Assembly (NCBI GenBank): GCA_003427395.1
Contig: BFEA01000451.1
Location: 556,669 to 603,833, forward strand
Direction of reading: 5' to 3'
DNA length: 47,165 bases
DNA from: Chara braunii
Taxonomy: Eukaryota; Streptophyta; Charophyceae; Charales; Characeae
Below are positions 29,872 to 39,008 of this stretch, one piece after another. Positions within the stretch are counted from its first letter, which is position 1. The number at the start of each line of letters is the position of its first letter. Made by a program: the position numbers and the translations under genes. Below the pieces are notes generated by a model. That model was given only the letters and a program-made list of their open reading frames with translations. It made no database searches and had not been told where the DNA came from.

Positions 29872-32800
29872 TGTGTGTTTCTTTTAATGCAGGGACCTTC
29901 CCTTGCCCTTGACCGGCCGGGCTGCCTGGGCAACCCAGGTGACCTGGAAGGCCGTGTTATTTGCACCTATTATATACTGGGGTCATTTTGTTTTTGATTT
30001 TGATTTTTTTTTTTTTTTTAATGCTTACTTGGGCCATTTTGAGTGATTTTACCATCCGAGTCCAATTCAGCTGTGTCTGCCTGCCTGCTGTCAGGCCCTC
30101 TTTTGGCTGCAGCTTCTGCACATTCTTTGAATTGAAAATTATTGAACAGAGTCCTTTTTTAAATGATGGCCGCGGGGCAGCCAGTGAGCTTACTGCTGGA
30201 TTTTTTTGTTTTTATTTTTGCATGGTAACAGGTTCCGGGGATTCTTCTGGAAGGCGGCCAGAATAGGTAAGCTCGATGGTGGAGCGTAATCCGTTGTCAT
30301 TACTTCCACAACTCCTCTCCGCTGTTTCATGACCTAGCATGGTTTTGTTGTTTCATGCCCTCTACAAGTGACAAGCTGTGTGCATTTTGGAGTTGTTGTC
30401 TTGAGGCCGCAATCTTTCGGTTGGCTGGCGGTGAGTTGTGTGTGTCTGTTTGATGCCCTCTACTACCCTCTTCACCGAATACAATGTAGGGTCATTATGC
30501 TGTATTTAGACGGAAAGATACCCCAAATATAGCTATAATGACCACACGTTATATTCGGGTGAAGAAGGTAGTAGCCACAAGCATGTGTTTGGAGTCGTCG
30601 TCGTGAAGCGGTTGTATTTCGTTTGGCACTAGGATACCAGAGTGGCCAGGGGCAACTTGCCCGGCTGGGCCAAAAATAATTAAAAATAATTAAAAGTATA
30701 TTTTTTCATATTTTTCTGAGAACGTTTTTTGTTTTTTTTTAAATATTTTTTATGTTTGCGTTCGGAGGGTTTTGGGCACTTGTTCGCGTTCGCCTCTGAA
30801 CACGAACACGGTGCTATGTAGGTATATTGACGATATCTCGTTTATTGTCCTCTTCTTCCTCTCTGCCTATGGTTTACCGGGCAGCTCTGTTTGAACTTTG
30901 ATGAATATATGTTATGTATTTTAGTAATTTTTTACATTTTTTTTTTTTTTTAATTGGTAAAGAATTTCGATGCCACCCTGAAGCAAAAGTTGTTCAGTTG
31001 ATTTTTCTGCATCACATAGTTTGTTTCGTTTTTTTTTTTTTTTTTTTTTGCTGGTCCCTTCTGTGGTTCCTACACGGCCGGGCTGCCCGGTCAAACAAGG
31101 TGACCTGGGCGGCCCGGCTGGTAGCCCAGGTAATTTTGCGCAAATTGGCGGTGAGTTGTTTGTGTTGGCTTCACGCCCTCTACTAGGAGGGAGGAGTACG
31201 CGTTTTGAGTTGCTTTTCGAGCACCGACCTTAGTAGCAGGGGATGCTCTTACCACAGCTTCTACTATTGCTTGCTAGGTTTATCATTGTAGCCCAGTAAT
31301 CGATCCGCAGGGAGATGTAATTTTGCCGCCAGACGTAATTCCGCAGCCAAACGGAATCGAACCGGTGACCTCCGCTGTAGCAGCAGCCGGATGCCTTTAC
31401 CACTGCAATCATGGTGAACCGGTGTTGTTCAAAACTGAAGCCATAGCGGTAGTGACATTCAGCACACCCCAGCCCCGTTGCAGCAAAAGGACTTACATCG
31501 ACAACGCAGGACATCCATGAGATCCCCTCCGCAGGCAGCAGCATCCACGCAGAATCCAGACCCTCCGCAGTTGCCGATCAGCATCCCATACACCAAATCC
31601 AGGTGAACATCCCCTAGCTGGTTAATGGGCTCGTACCTGTTGGTAGGTTTATCGTTGTAGCCCAGTAATCGATCCGTAGCCAGACGGAAACCCGCTGCCA
31701 AACGGAATCGAACCGGTGACCTCGGCCCTTCTACCAGGCAGGAGCCTTTTTTTCTTTTTTTAAGAGTTGCTTTTCGTTTCATGCAGTGTTACTTGTAGCG
31801 ACAAGTACGTGTTTTGTGTTATTGTCGTGAAGTGGTTGTCTATCGTTTGGCGGTGAGGGGTGGACCACAAGCAGAAGGTAGTTGGCCACTAATTGGGTCC
31901 ACTAATTGGGTACTCGATGTTAAACCGGTGTTAAACCGATGTTAAACCGATGTTAAACCGATGGTTCACTGATGCACCCGATGTTTAACCGATATTTAAC
32001 TGATGCACCCAATTGTTTAACCGATGTTTAACCAATATTTAATCGATATTTAACCAATGTTTAACCGATGTTTAAACCGATGTTAAACCGGTGGTTCACC
32101 GTTGCACCCAATTGTTTAACCGATGTTTAACCGATGCACCCAATTGTTTAACTGATGCACCCAAGTTTAACCAATATTTAACTGACATTTAACCGATGTT
32201 TAACCGATGTTTAACCGATGTGTATTCGATGTTTATCTGATGTTTATCCGATGTTTATCCGATGTTTATCTGATGTTTAAGGGATGTTTAACCAATGTTA
32301 AACCGATGCACCCAATTGTTAAACCGATGTTTAACCGATGCACCCAATTGTTTAACCGATGTTTAACCGATGCACCCAATTGTTTAACCGATGTTTAACC
32401 AGTTTAACCGATGTTTAACTGATGTTTGACTGATGCAGCCAATTGTTTAACTGATGTTTCACCATGCACCCAATTGTTGAACCGATGTTTAACTGATGCA
32501 CCCAATTGTTGAACCAATGTTTAACCGATGCACGCAGTTGTTTAACTGATGTTTAACCGGTTTAACCGATGTTTAGACGATGTTTAGCCGATGTTTAACT
32601 GATGGACCCAATTGTTTAACCGATGTTTAACTGATGCACCCAATTGTAAGGACAAGTACCATAGCTGAGGATAAGGCAAGCGGGGTGAGGTGAGAGAGGG
32701 GGGGGAGGTCGTCCGTTCTGTGCGAGGGGAGTTGGGGGGCGAAGGGGGGGGGGGGGGGGGGGGGGAGCAAGGAGAGGCAAGGTATGCGCGGAAGAAAACA

Positions 32801-33740
32801 GCGTTCGTTATGTGTGCTGGGCTTGCTGGCTCCTTTTTTTATTTTTTTCCCCTGAACCACCAGTACCTTTTCCCCGTTGAAAAACAAAAGTCGCGGCTTG
32901 TTAACAGGCAAAGTTTTCGGGGGTTCGGGTGCTGGACCGAAATGGCTGGTGGCGCCAGTGAAAAGCAGGCCCGCACGCTGCTTTGACGCTTGCTTGCATT
33001 CATCCCTCTTTTTTTTTTGTTGCCTTTTCTTCCACGTCTTGTAGCAAGAACCAATTTGCAAAAGGCGACAACGGGCCTTGCTCCACTACTCAACATTCTG
33101 CATGCATGGTGCATTGGGAGGAGTCCACCATGTTGAATGTATCGGGACAATTATGAGCTCCGGATACGTAGTGTTGTGTAGTCAAGCGAGGCCCAAAGAC
33201 TTGTTTGCATGTGCATATCTGTCCTGGCCAATCAATGATTTAGCACATAGAAATAAGAACAATAATAACAAAAGTGTTAATTATAGTTACTGATTATTAA
33301 TAAAATAGACCTTCCGTTTGCCTTTTCTGGAAATAAAGTTATGTGCTGCATTTGCCTACTTTGGAAATAAAAAGGTATTTGCTGACCTGGCATTGTGTTG
33401 TTTGTTGATGTTTGCTCGTCCTCTCGATTGGCTTTGGGCTTTCTTGTTCATCGTTCGTTTCCCGCCCTGTGGTGGTGGTGGTGGGGGGGGGGGAGCGGTT
33501 GTTGTCTCTTTGTTGTGTTCCTTTCTGGTGTCTGGCTGGCTGGCTGGCTGTTGGATTGCTTTCCCCTGCCCCTCCTCCCCCTTCCCCCTCCCTCTCCCCC
33601 CTTAACCGCCCCACCGCGCCCTTGCTGCATCTCCCCTGTTTTGGTCTTTCTCTCCTACTTGTTGCGGTGCAGGGGAGAGACTAAGCCCTTGGGTTTCAGC
33701 AAGCCTGTTTTTGATGGGGGTTTGTACTCTCTTTTACTAG
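26723..33740 (+). CDS. KISH: Kish/TMEM167 homologue, three exons, 72 aa
   Basis: A small spliced gene. Exons are 26723-26838, 30232-30266 and 33673-33740 (116 + 35 + 68 = 219 nt), giving 72 residues plus a TAG stop, the usual length of the Kish/TMEM167/Ksh1 family. Family motifs lie in order: FQSFLTVVLLVICTCTY (first membrane segment) in exon 1, FRGFFWKAARI in exon 2, and GERLSPWV followed by a second hydrophobic segment in exon 3. Every junction has consensus sites: donors GTGAGT and GTAAGC, acceptors aacag and gtgcag, with phases 2 and 1 that match exactly. Kish proteins are small Golgi/early-secretory membrane proteins needed for constitutive secretion. The N-terminus has about two extra residues (MVQSALF), so the exact start could differ. 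Introns are 3393 and 3406 bp and full of transposon remnants. No single frame shows this gene. Confidence 0.9.
27080..27130. repeat. (GA)n microsatellite in Kish intron 1
   Basis: GT-rich then GA-rich dinucleotide run with few interruptions. Confidence 0.85.
27825..28530 (+). pseudogene. Decayed LINE reverse transcriptase fragment in Kish intron 1
   Basis: Pieces of a non-LTR retrotransposon RT appear in order but in different frames. PFLFVIVRQALAANLRSN (from about 27828) resembles the SPxLFxIxxxAL block. FADDLTLA (27937-27960) is the catalytic YxDD-type box and is followed at once by a stop. VLGVVM near 28160-28180 matches the LGV block, and WESVVRPKSKGGLG (28442-28483) matches the usual post-RT motif. 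Frameshifts and stops between blocks show it is dead. The 5' part (endonuclease, early RT) is absent. Confidence 0.75.
28531..29172 (+). pseudogene. Probable C-terminal remnant of the same LINE
   Basis: Open stretches continue on the same strand: one through about 28620-28990, and one ending DWVRILKNGPKLRESDW, then RKVGNVAATHRDGEILIHTF and a stop at 29170. Composition is protein-like and position fits the region downstream of a LINE RT, but I could not match a named domain. It could be an unrelated fragment. Confidence 0.4.
29744..29955 (-). mobile_element. Retroposon-like repeat C, copy 1
   Basis: Poly-T, then ggtaaagaatttcgatg, aggcaaaagtt, cagttta-tttttctgca, a GT microsatellite (29827-29872), then ccggccgggctgcc and caaggtgacctgg-like sequence. 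Similar order at 30935-31135. The poly-T edge suggests a minus-strand retroposon with a poly-A tail. Confidence 0.6.
30232..30266 (+). CDS. KISH: Kish exon 2 (35-bp microexon)
   Basis: A T-rich tract and acceptor aacag precede it and donor GTAAGC follows at 30267. It completes the Gly codon from exon 1, encodes FRGFFWKAARI, and leaves one base of the next Gly codon. Both phases fit exons 1 and 3. Confidence 0.88.
30466..30568. mobile_element. MITE family 1, copy f (in Kish intron 2)
   Basis: Ends ccctcttcaccgaata and the inverse (tattcgggtgaagaagg), 103 bp, TA-flanked. Centre tgtatttagacggaaagataccccaaatatagctataatgacc matches the family. Confidence 0.8.
30935..31135 (-). mobile_element. Retroposon-like repeat C, copy 2
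   Basis: Same order of blocks as 29744-29955: poly-T, aattggtaaagaatttcgatg, aagcaaaagtt, gatttttctgca, second poly-T, then cggccgggctgcccgg and aaggtgacctggg. Confidence 0.6.
31271..31423 (-). mobile_element. tRNA-derived SINE family B, copy 1
   Basis: On the minus strand: A-box-like TGATTGCAGTGG (31400-31411), a consensus B box GGTTCGATTCC (31353-31363), then a body ending near the conserved block tcgattactgggctacaatgataaacct. The body recurs at 31641-31745. No acceptor stem forms, so this is not a tRNA gene. Confidence 0.65.
31641..31745 (-). mobile_element. tRNA-derived SINE family B, copy 2 (5' truncated)
   Basis: Shares aggtttatcgttgtagcccagtaatcgatccg and gccaaacggaatcgaaccggtgacctc with copy 1, including the B box at 31704-31714. 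The A-box end is missing. Confidence 0.65.
31895..32652. repeat. GATGTTTAACC minisatellite (11-bp unit)
   Basis: About 750 bp of an 11-bp unit (gatgtttaacc and variants), regularly interrupted by a 21-bp form containing gatgcacccaattgtttaacc. It lies inside Kish intron 2. It is not the plant telomere repeat and not a CRISPR array. Confidence 0.95.
32653..33072. other. Intronic interval without a gene
   Basis: G-rich, with a long G run at 32746-32765, then mixed sequence. No coding family recognised. Confidence 0.5.
33073..33194. mobile_element. MITE family 2, copy c (in Kish intron 2)
   Basis: Inverted ends gggccttgctccactactcaaca and the inverse (gtgttgtgtagtcaagcgaggccc), 122 bp. The centre tgcattgggaggagtccaccatgttgaatg matches copy a (10072-10105). 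Confidence 0.75.
33673..33740 (+). CDS. KISH: Kish exon 3 with stop
   Basis: Acceptor gcggtgcag ends at 33672 after a pyrimidine-rich stretch. The exon completes Gly, then encodes ERLSPWV and a hydrophobic C-terminal segment ending LFY and TAG, as expected for the second membrane span of the family. Confidence 0.88.
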
Positions 33741-33835
33741 AGAGAGATGTTATGGACGGCAACAGTGTGTCCGGTTTCCAGCCAGCGGAAAAAAGCCGAC
33801 GCCCTCTGCCCCTCTCCAAAGGTTAATTAAGCGAA

Positions 33836-33841
33836 AATAAA
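33836..33841 (+). promoter_or_regulatory. Candidate poly(A) signal AATAAA for Kish
   Basis: A canonical AATAAA lies 96 bases past the Kish stop in an A-rich patch. Its position fits a short 3' UTR; it is a six-base match, so chance is possible. Confidence 0.4.
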
Positions 33842-34105
33842 TATGGCAAGGCGAAAGCTTTTGAAAGCGGAAAGACGACTCTGTGCGATGGGGGCAGCAC
33901 TTCCAAGTCGCGGTGTCATCTTCTTCTTCTTCTGGATATTCGAGGGCAATGAGAATTGTTTTTCTTCTTTCAATGGCCCAGGTTCTCGTCTTGTCCTTTG
34001 AACCTTTGGATCGTCGTCTCTTTTGGGTGTTTTTTTTTCCTTTTCAATGGACCAGATTTGACCAGCCAGACCAGTTGTTATTTGTCGGGGATCGTCTCTT
34101 CTGCC

Positions 34106-34140
<35 letters not shown>

Positions 34141-34346
34141 CAGAGTTTTTTGCACAACGGATTTGACTGGTTGATTGATTTGCTCTCTGCGCCCCTTCCT
34201 GCCTCCACCTGCACCCCTCCCCCTAAAAAAAGAAAAAAAGAAAAAAAACATGAGCTGCCAAGTTGAGCAGCTTTTAGAGTTTCCAGTCCTTTTTTTTTTT
34301 TTTTGTTTCCCATTTTCCTTTTTCCTCCCTTTTTCCTTTCTTTTAA

Positions 34347-34517
34347 AGAAAGGTCGACGGCCGCGAGAGTTATATCATCGTCAAACTGACGGGCCGTGCC
34401 GTCGGGCCCGAAGTTATTCAGAAATTAATTCATCTAGTTCCACCTGGATTCGAACTCAGGTCTACCGTCTACTATTTCAAAAGATCAGGCGTGCTACCAA
34501 CTGAGCTACGCCCGTTG
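34347..34517 (-). mobile_element. tRNA-derived SINE family A, copy 3 (best preserved)
   Basis: On the minus strand: A box TAGCTCAGTTGG (34497-34508), a B-box-like AGTTCGAATCC (34447-34457), a body with ggcccgacggcacggcccgtcag and ctctcgcggccgtcgac, then an A-rich tail (plus-strand T tracts at 34290-34345). The ends of the tRNA-like part do not pair as an acceptor stem. Confidence 0.75.
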
Positions 34518-34727
34518 GTAAACTGTCTTCTTTCTCCTTTCTCGTCTACTTTTCCCTTCTTTTTTTTTCTCCACAAAACAGGTCACCCATATATTTCAAA
34601 CATCAAATTCGAGGCGGGGGTCCTCACATTCTTCTCTTTCTCTTTTTGGGTTTTTTGTTTTGTTTTTTGAACTGCTTTCCCTTCACGTTCTTTTTTCTCT
34701 GTGTTGTTTCTCGGTTTCTGTCATACA

Positions 34728-34815
34728 TGCGGCGCATCGCGATGCGCTGCACTGCGCACGTGCGCCGCACGGCGCATCCCGCGCGACGCGCGCGCACTGC
34801 ATGCGGCGCACCTCC
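34728..34815. repeat. GCGCA-rich palindromic cluster, copy 1
   Basis: Contains the perfect palindromes gcgcatcgcgatgcgc (34732-34747) and gcgcacgtgcgc (34754-34765) and many tgcgc/gcgca words. A related cluster in inverted orientation lies at 35861-35970. Confidence 0.8.
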
Positions 34816-34990
34816 AAAAATGGGGGTCAAAAAAAAAAAAAAAAAGTTGTGAGGGGCGGTAGTAGACCCGGACCCCTGCTTGCGTAAAATAAGAAACGGG
34901 CAGCCAGATTTTTTTTGGAGGCCGCTCGTTGGCCCACAAGCTTTTAGTAATCTGTAGTTCGGGTAACATTCTGTGTGTATGGTAGGGTTA

Positions 34991-35416
34991 TTGCAGTCTG
35001 TATGGTAGGGTTCTTGTAGGCCAGATTCAGTCATGATGAGGGTCGCGATTTCTCAAAACGTTCTCTTCTTATTACTTCTGAAGTAGAAAACGACGGAACT
35101 GACAGCCGTTTTTCCTGGAATGGAAAAAAATCAAGAATTTCTTTGCACGAGTGTCGCCAGGCACATCCAACCTGTCAGAACCTCAACGGTAATTGCAGTC
35201 TGTAGGGTAGGGTTCTTGCAGGCCAGATTCAGTCATGATGAGGGTCCCGATCTCTCAAAACGTTCTCTTCGTTCTGAAGTAGAAAACGACGGAACTGGCA
35301 GCTGTTTTTCGTGGATTTTTTTTTTTTAATAAAAAGAAAAAAACGTGAAGGAAGAACATCCAATTTCTTTGCACGGGTGAAGCCCGGCGCGTCCAACCTG
35401 TCAGAACCTCAACGGT
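34991..35416. repeat. ~200-bp tandem duplication
   Basis: A unit running from ttgcagtctgta.ggtagggttcttg to cctgtcagaacctcaacggtaa occurs at 34991-35192 and 35193-35416. The second copy carries an extra poly-T/A insert near 35317-35345. Confidence 0.9.
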
Positions 35417-35464
35417 AATGTTTACCAACCGGCTCGCTGCACTACTCTCGACATGTACAAGAAG

Positions 35465-35515
35465 ACATATGGAAATGTATCTTTCCATGTTCAAGCGGAG
35501 GATTCAGTCTCATTT
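35465..35515. mobile_element. Fragment of foldback family 3 at a gap edge
   Basis: gacatatggaaatg, tctttccatgttc and gaggattcagtctcattt resemble the arms of 2903-3060. N and then (TC)n follow, mirroring the (GA)n beside the first copy. Confidence 0.45.
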
Positions 35516-35730
35516 NNNNNNNNNNNNNNNNNNNNNNNNNNNNNNNNNNNNNNNNNNNNNNNNNNNNNNNNNNNNNNNNNNNNNNNNNNNNNNNNNNNNN
35601 NNNNNNNNNNNNNNNNNNNNNNNNNNNNNNNNNNNNNNNNNNNNNNNNNNNNNNNNNNNNNNNNNNNNNNNNNNNNNNNNNNNNNNNNNNNNNNNNNNNN
35701 NNNNNNNNNNNNNNNNNNNNNNNNNNNNNN
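35516..35730. other. Assembly gap, 215 N
   Basis: All N, followed directly by a (TC)n microsatellite at 35731-35779. Confidence 0.99.
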
Positions 35731-35788
<58 letters not shown>

Positions 35789-35860
35789 CACGGGGTTCCC
35801 CGTAACACTGTAACCATAGTATCATCAACATAGAAAAAAGAAAAAAAAATCCATGTACAC

Positions 35861-35970
35861 CACGGCGCACCATGCGCGAAACGGGAGTGCCGCGCAGCGC
35901 ACAGCACAGGTGCGCACGGCGCACCGCGCAGGGCACCGCATCGCACACCGCACTGATGCGCCGCAAGTAT
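35861..35970. repeat. GCGCA-rich cluster, copy 2 (inverted)
   Basis: Dense gcgca/tgcgc words. Its reverse complement begins catacttgcggcgcatc, like catacatgcggcgcatc at 34722. It overlaps no coding frame I can support. Confidence 0.7.
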
Positions 35971-35993
35971 GGTTTCTGCCTTTATGGCTGTTT

Positions 35994-36113
35994 AGGCCTT
36001 TGCTCCACCGGTCTCAAAATGAAGCGGACAAGAAAAGGGCGGGTGTATCTGTCCACCTTCTAGGTGAAGATGCACTCGCCGTTCTTCACATTTAAGAGAG
36101 AGTAGCGAGGCCC
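35994..36113. mobile_element. MITE family 2-like element, copy d
   Basis: Ends aggcctttgctccacc and the inverse (agagtagcgaggccc), 120 bp. The centre (gggcgggtgtatctgtccaccttctaggtgaagatgcactc) is the same sequence that forms the 87-bp minisatellite at 45480-45740. Confidence 0.55.
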
Positions 36114-36430
36114 TTGGTGTGTACCCACTGCTCGTTTTTTTATGATGCTACCACTTCTATAGAAGCGGCCCGAAAACACGCAACTGACCTCAAAAACTCA
36201 GAAAAAAAAATGAAAAAAGGGAGATGATTCTGCCAGTTCTTTCCCCCCTCCTCACAAATGCCTTCATGCTCGTTCAATTTTTTTTTATTTTTTTTTTAAT
36301 TCAGTGTTTCTGTTTTCTTTTCGCTTCTCTTTTTCCCAGTCATGCAACTTGCAAACACACATGCACACACACACCACGCTTCTTTTCTTTCCCTGGCACA
36401 CACCACGCTTTCTTTTGCTGCTTCAGCATC

Positions 36431-37382
36431 TGCAAGGAAAATGAGCAGTAGCAAAATGACAGATTTCAGATTGCAAAATCACATTGTAACCCATGAAGTC
36501 CCACACTGTCCAGAAAGCAGAAATGCACCGTTACTGCACCAATGGAGAACAAAACACTGAATCCGAGTGTCAATGAGAGCATACTCTCGCCATCACCAAC
36601 ATATGTATCCAGAGCCCTTCTTCCTATTTGGCGCTCAGCGCCCAGGCTACCATCACGCAGCGACTTCCTGCCTACGATTTGACAATGCCACTGTTGACTT
36701 CAGCAGCGGAACCGGAGTACGTGAAGATGTCGGCCCATGCAGACTATCACCAAGACCAGGTCAGTGCCTGCACATCCTCATCCTCATCTCTCTCTCTCTC
36801 ATTCTTCCTTGTCTCTCACCCTCGTCTTCTTCCCCGTGCACGAAGGCCACCACTACACCTTGATGTATAACCAAGGCCCTCAGCAGCGCCCTGCACACAC
36901 GATCGCACGTGCATGAACACCTTGCCTTAGCGCAGCCTACGGCACGCGGACGCAGGCCAAAGCAGCGCTGCCGCGCTACTGGCAAGTGCCCGAATGAATG
37001 ACCAGGCAGTGAGCACTTTCCTATATGGAAAGTGCCTGGCCTGGTCTGCGGCCTGGCTGGGCTTGGCCTGTGCCCAGAAGCTTGTGGTAGGCCCTGCTGC
37101 CCTGCGCCCCGTGCGGTTACAGTCCCCATCTGCCTGCCGTGCCTCCTCCTTTGTGTGCGGCGCAGGGCCTGCTTCCAAGAAAGGCCTAGAAGGCTGAAAC
37201 AAAGTGCTGCTGGCCGTGGCCTGCGTTCCCTCAACCAACTGACGTGGTGCAACTGTCTGAGCCCCAAATGCGAAATTGACAACAATGGACCTCTCGTAAT
37301 TTTATCAGGCCCGCCTTCACTTACGGCGGGCACATATTGCAAATAGGTCCCCTCAGGCCTGCCGAGGAGCCAAATCCTCACA
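36431..37382 (-). repeat. 3' LTR (left copy)
   Basis: Plus-strand limits TG...CA. Shares long stretches with 44204-45162, starting tgcaaggaaaatgagcagtag and running to gaggagcca.atcctca. The polypurine tract abuts its right edge. Confidence 0.88.
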
Positions 37383-37395
37383 TTCTCTCCTCCTT
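37383..37395 (-). other. Polypurine tract
   Basis: AAGGAGGAGAGAA on the minus strand, directly before the 3' LTR (TGTGAGGA), as required for plus-strand priming. Confidence 0.75.
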
Positions 37396-37422
37396 AACTT
37401 CGAAAGTCCCCTGAGAAGTTCT

Positions 37423-37653
37423 TTAATTTGCAGGCATCTTCCCCTTGAGTCTTCTTTCGTATCCTGCAATCACTTGGGGTGCTGTCTGCAGTTCCTCTCT
37501 GGTGAACCACCGATCTTCACTTGGATCAGTATGATGTCGGAATCGCACTCGGCACTGCATCCGAGCCTTTGGAGGTCGTCACCTACCCGGAGGTTTCGGC
37601 ACAGTCATGATTCTGTGTTCCACAATGTCGTCAATGTCAACTTCTCCGTCCAT
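37423..37653 (-). pseudogene. Chromodomain-like C-terminal part of pol
   Basis: Minus-strand frame from an ATG at 37653 to TAA at 37423, with one in-frame TGA. Contains RVRFRHHTDPSEDRWFTREE and then APQVIAGYE, the pattern (R/K-V-x-F/W ... W ... L ... I/V-x-x-Y-E) of retrotransposon chromodomains, which guide integration to chromatin. It lies just upstream of the polypurine tract. Confidence 0.6.
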
Positions 37654-37675
37654 TTTTGTGTTGATTCAGCGAAAG

Positions 37676-39008
37676 GTGCTTAGCTTTGACCCGTGAAAGA
37701 CTGGGTTTGTGCGTAAGTGAGCAGGGATGTAAATCGCATAGGAGGGTGCATCTATCTGGTCCCGGACTATATCTAGGACCTCCCATGGATCGAAATACTG
37801 AGGCATTAGTTTTCGTGAACCCGACTCCTGACCGAGTTCAGATGACTTGACCTAAACCCTGTCACCTACCTGGAATGTAGAAGGCCACACATGTTTGTTC
37901 TCAGATGCAATCATAGCATCGTGTGACTTCCTTATATGCTCAATGGCCTGCTGCAGTAGCTGTTCATATTTAATTGCAAACTCTATACTTTCTGGCGCTG
38001 CAGTCGGCTGATTCTCAGGCAGTAGGAAATCCAGAGCAGATCTGGGTTTCCAACCATGGTGCAGTTGATTGGGGATTAGTCCGGTAGTACTATGGACAGC
38101 ATTGTTATAGAGGCTGGTGACAAGAGGTAGCCTCTCATCCCAATCATCTTGACTAGGTTTGATAATCTGCCGTAGTAAATGCTGTACTAATTGGTTCATC
38201 TGTTCGGCTTGCCCGTTTGACTCAGGGCGATTCCCTGATGTCATCTGCAGTTGGGTGCCCATCTGCTGGGCTGTACTCTGCCACAGTTCACTGGTGAAGC
38301 GGACGTCTCTGTCACTAATAGTGGACTTCGGCAAACCAAAGTCTCGTACCCAGTTATCCATAAACAGTTTGATGACATAGTCAGTCTTTGCTATTTTTGA
38401 CATGGCGATCAGTCTGGCAAACTTGGTGAATCGGTCCACTATGATGAAGATGTGTCTTTTACCGCTTTTGCTGGTCACCAGCTTATCCATGAAATCCATG
38501 GACACACTTTGATCGGGACCGTCAGGAATAGGCAAGGGCTTGATGAGCCCAAGCGGAGCCTGGGTCCTAGGCTTGTCCCTCTGACAAACCTGGCAAGTTT
38601 CAACGTACTTTTTAGCATCTTTTAACATAGAGGGCCACCAGAACTTCTGCACTACGTTTGCTGAGGTCTTTTTGTAACCAAATGACCAGCTGTGTCGTGA
38701 CACTCTCCTAAAAATAAACTACGTAAAGACTCCCTATATGGTACACACAGTCTTTTATTCCCAGCCTTCTCAAGGGACAGCAAGCCGTCAACCAACTCAA
38801 ACTCATTGGAAGTAGCCTTATCTTTAGCCTCCAGTTTGCGAATGATCTCAGACAAGACTGCACCCTCTCGATAGGCTTCCACCATCGATCGAGTCAGATA
38901 TTCCAAAAACTCAGTCACTACCGCGCCCAGATAGTCTGCCCTTCGCGATAGTCCGTCAGCCACTTTGTTGTACTCTCCCTTTACAGGGTCAAGCTTGAAG
39001 TCATACAT
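37676..39008 (-). pseudogene. Integrase remnant
   Basis: HHCC zinc-binding region: the His part (CHDTAGH) and the Cys part (CQVCQ) are in different frames because of a one-base shift near 38680. Catalytic core: D in SMDFMD, D in SDRDVRF and E in NGQAE are all present. After FQVGDRV an in-frame TAG (37849-37851) interrupts the C-terminal part, which continues open to about 37676. The start at 39008 is simply where the frame opens; the region upstream has further stops. Confidence 0.85.

Noticed and set aside
31895-32652. CRISPR-like array
   Set aside because: Units are 11 and 21 bp with no unique spacers; it is a minisatellite in a eukaryotic intron.
34440-34515. A functional tRNA gene (tRNA-like match with A and B boxes)
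   Set aside because: The ends do not pair as an acceptor stem, and the sequence is repeated with a shared body at 6222 and 6690, so it is a SINE.
35418-35966. Frames across the second gap
   Set aside because: Same reason: N and (TC)n.
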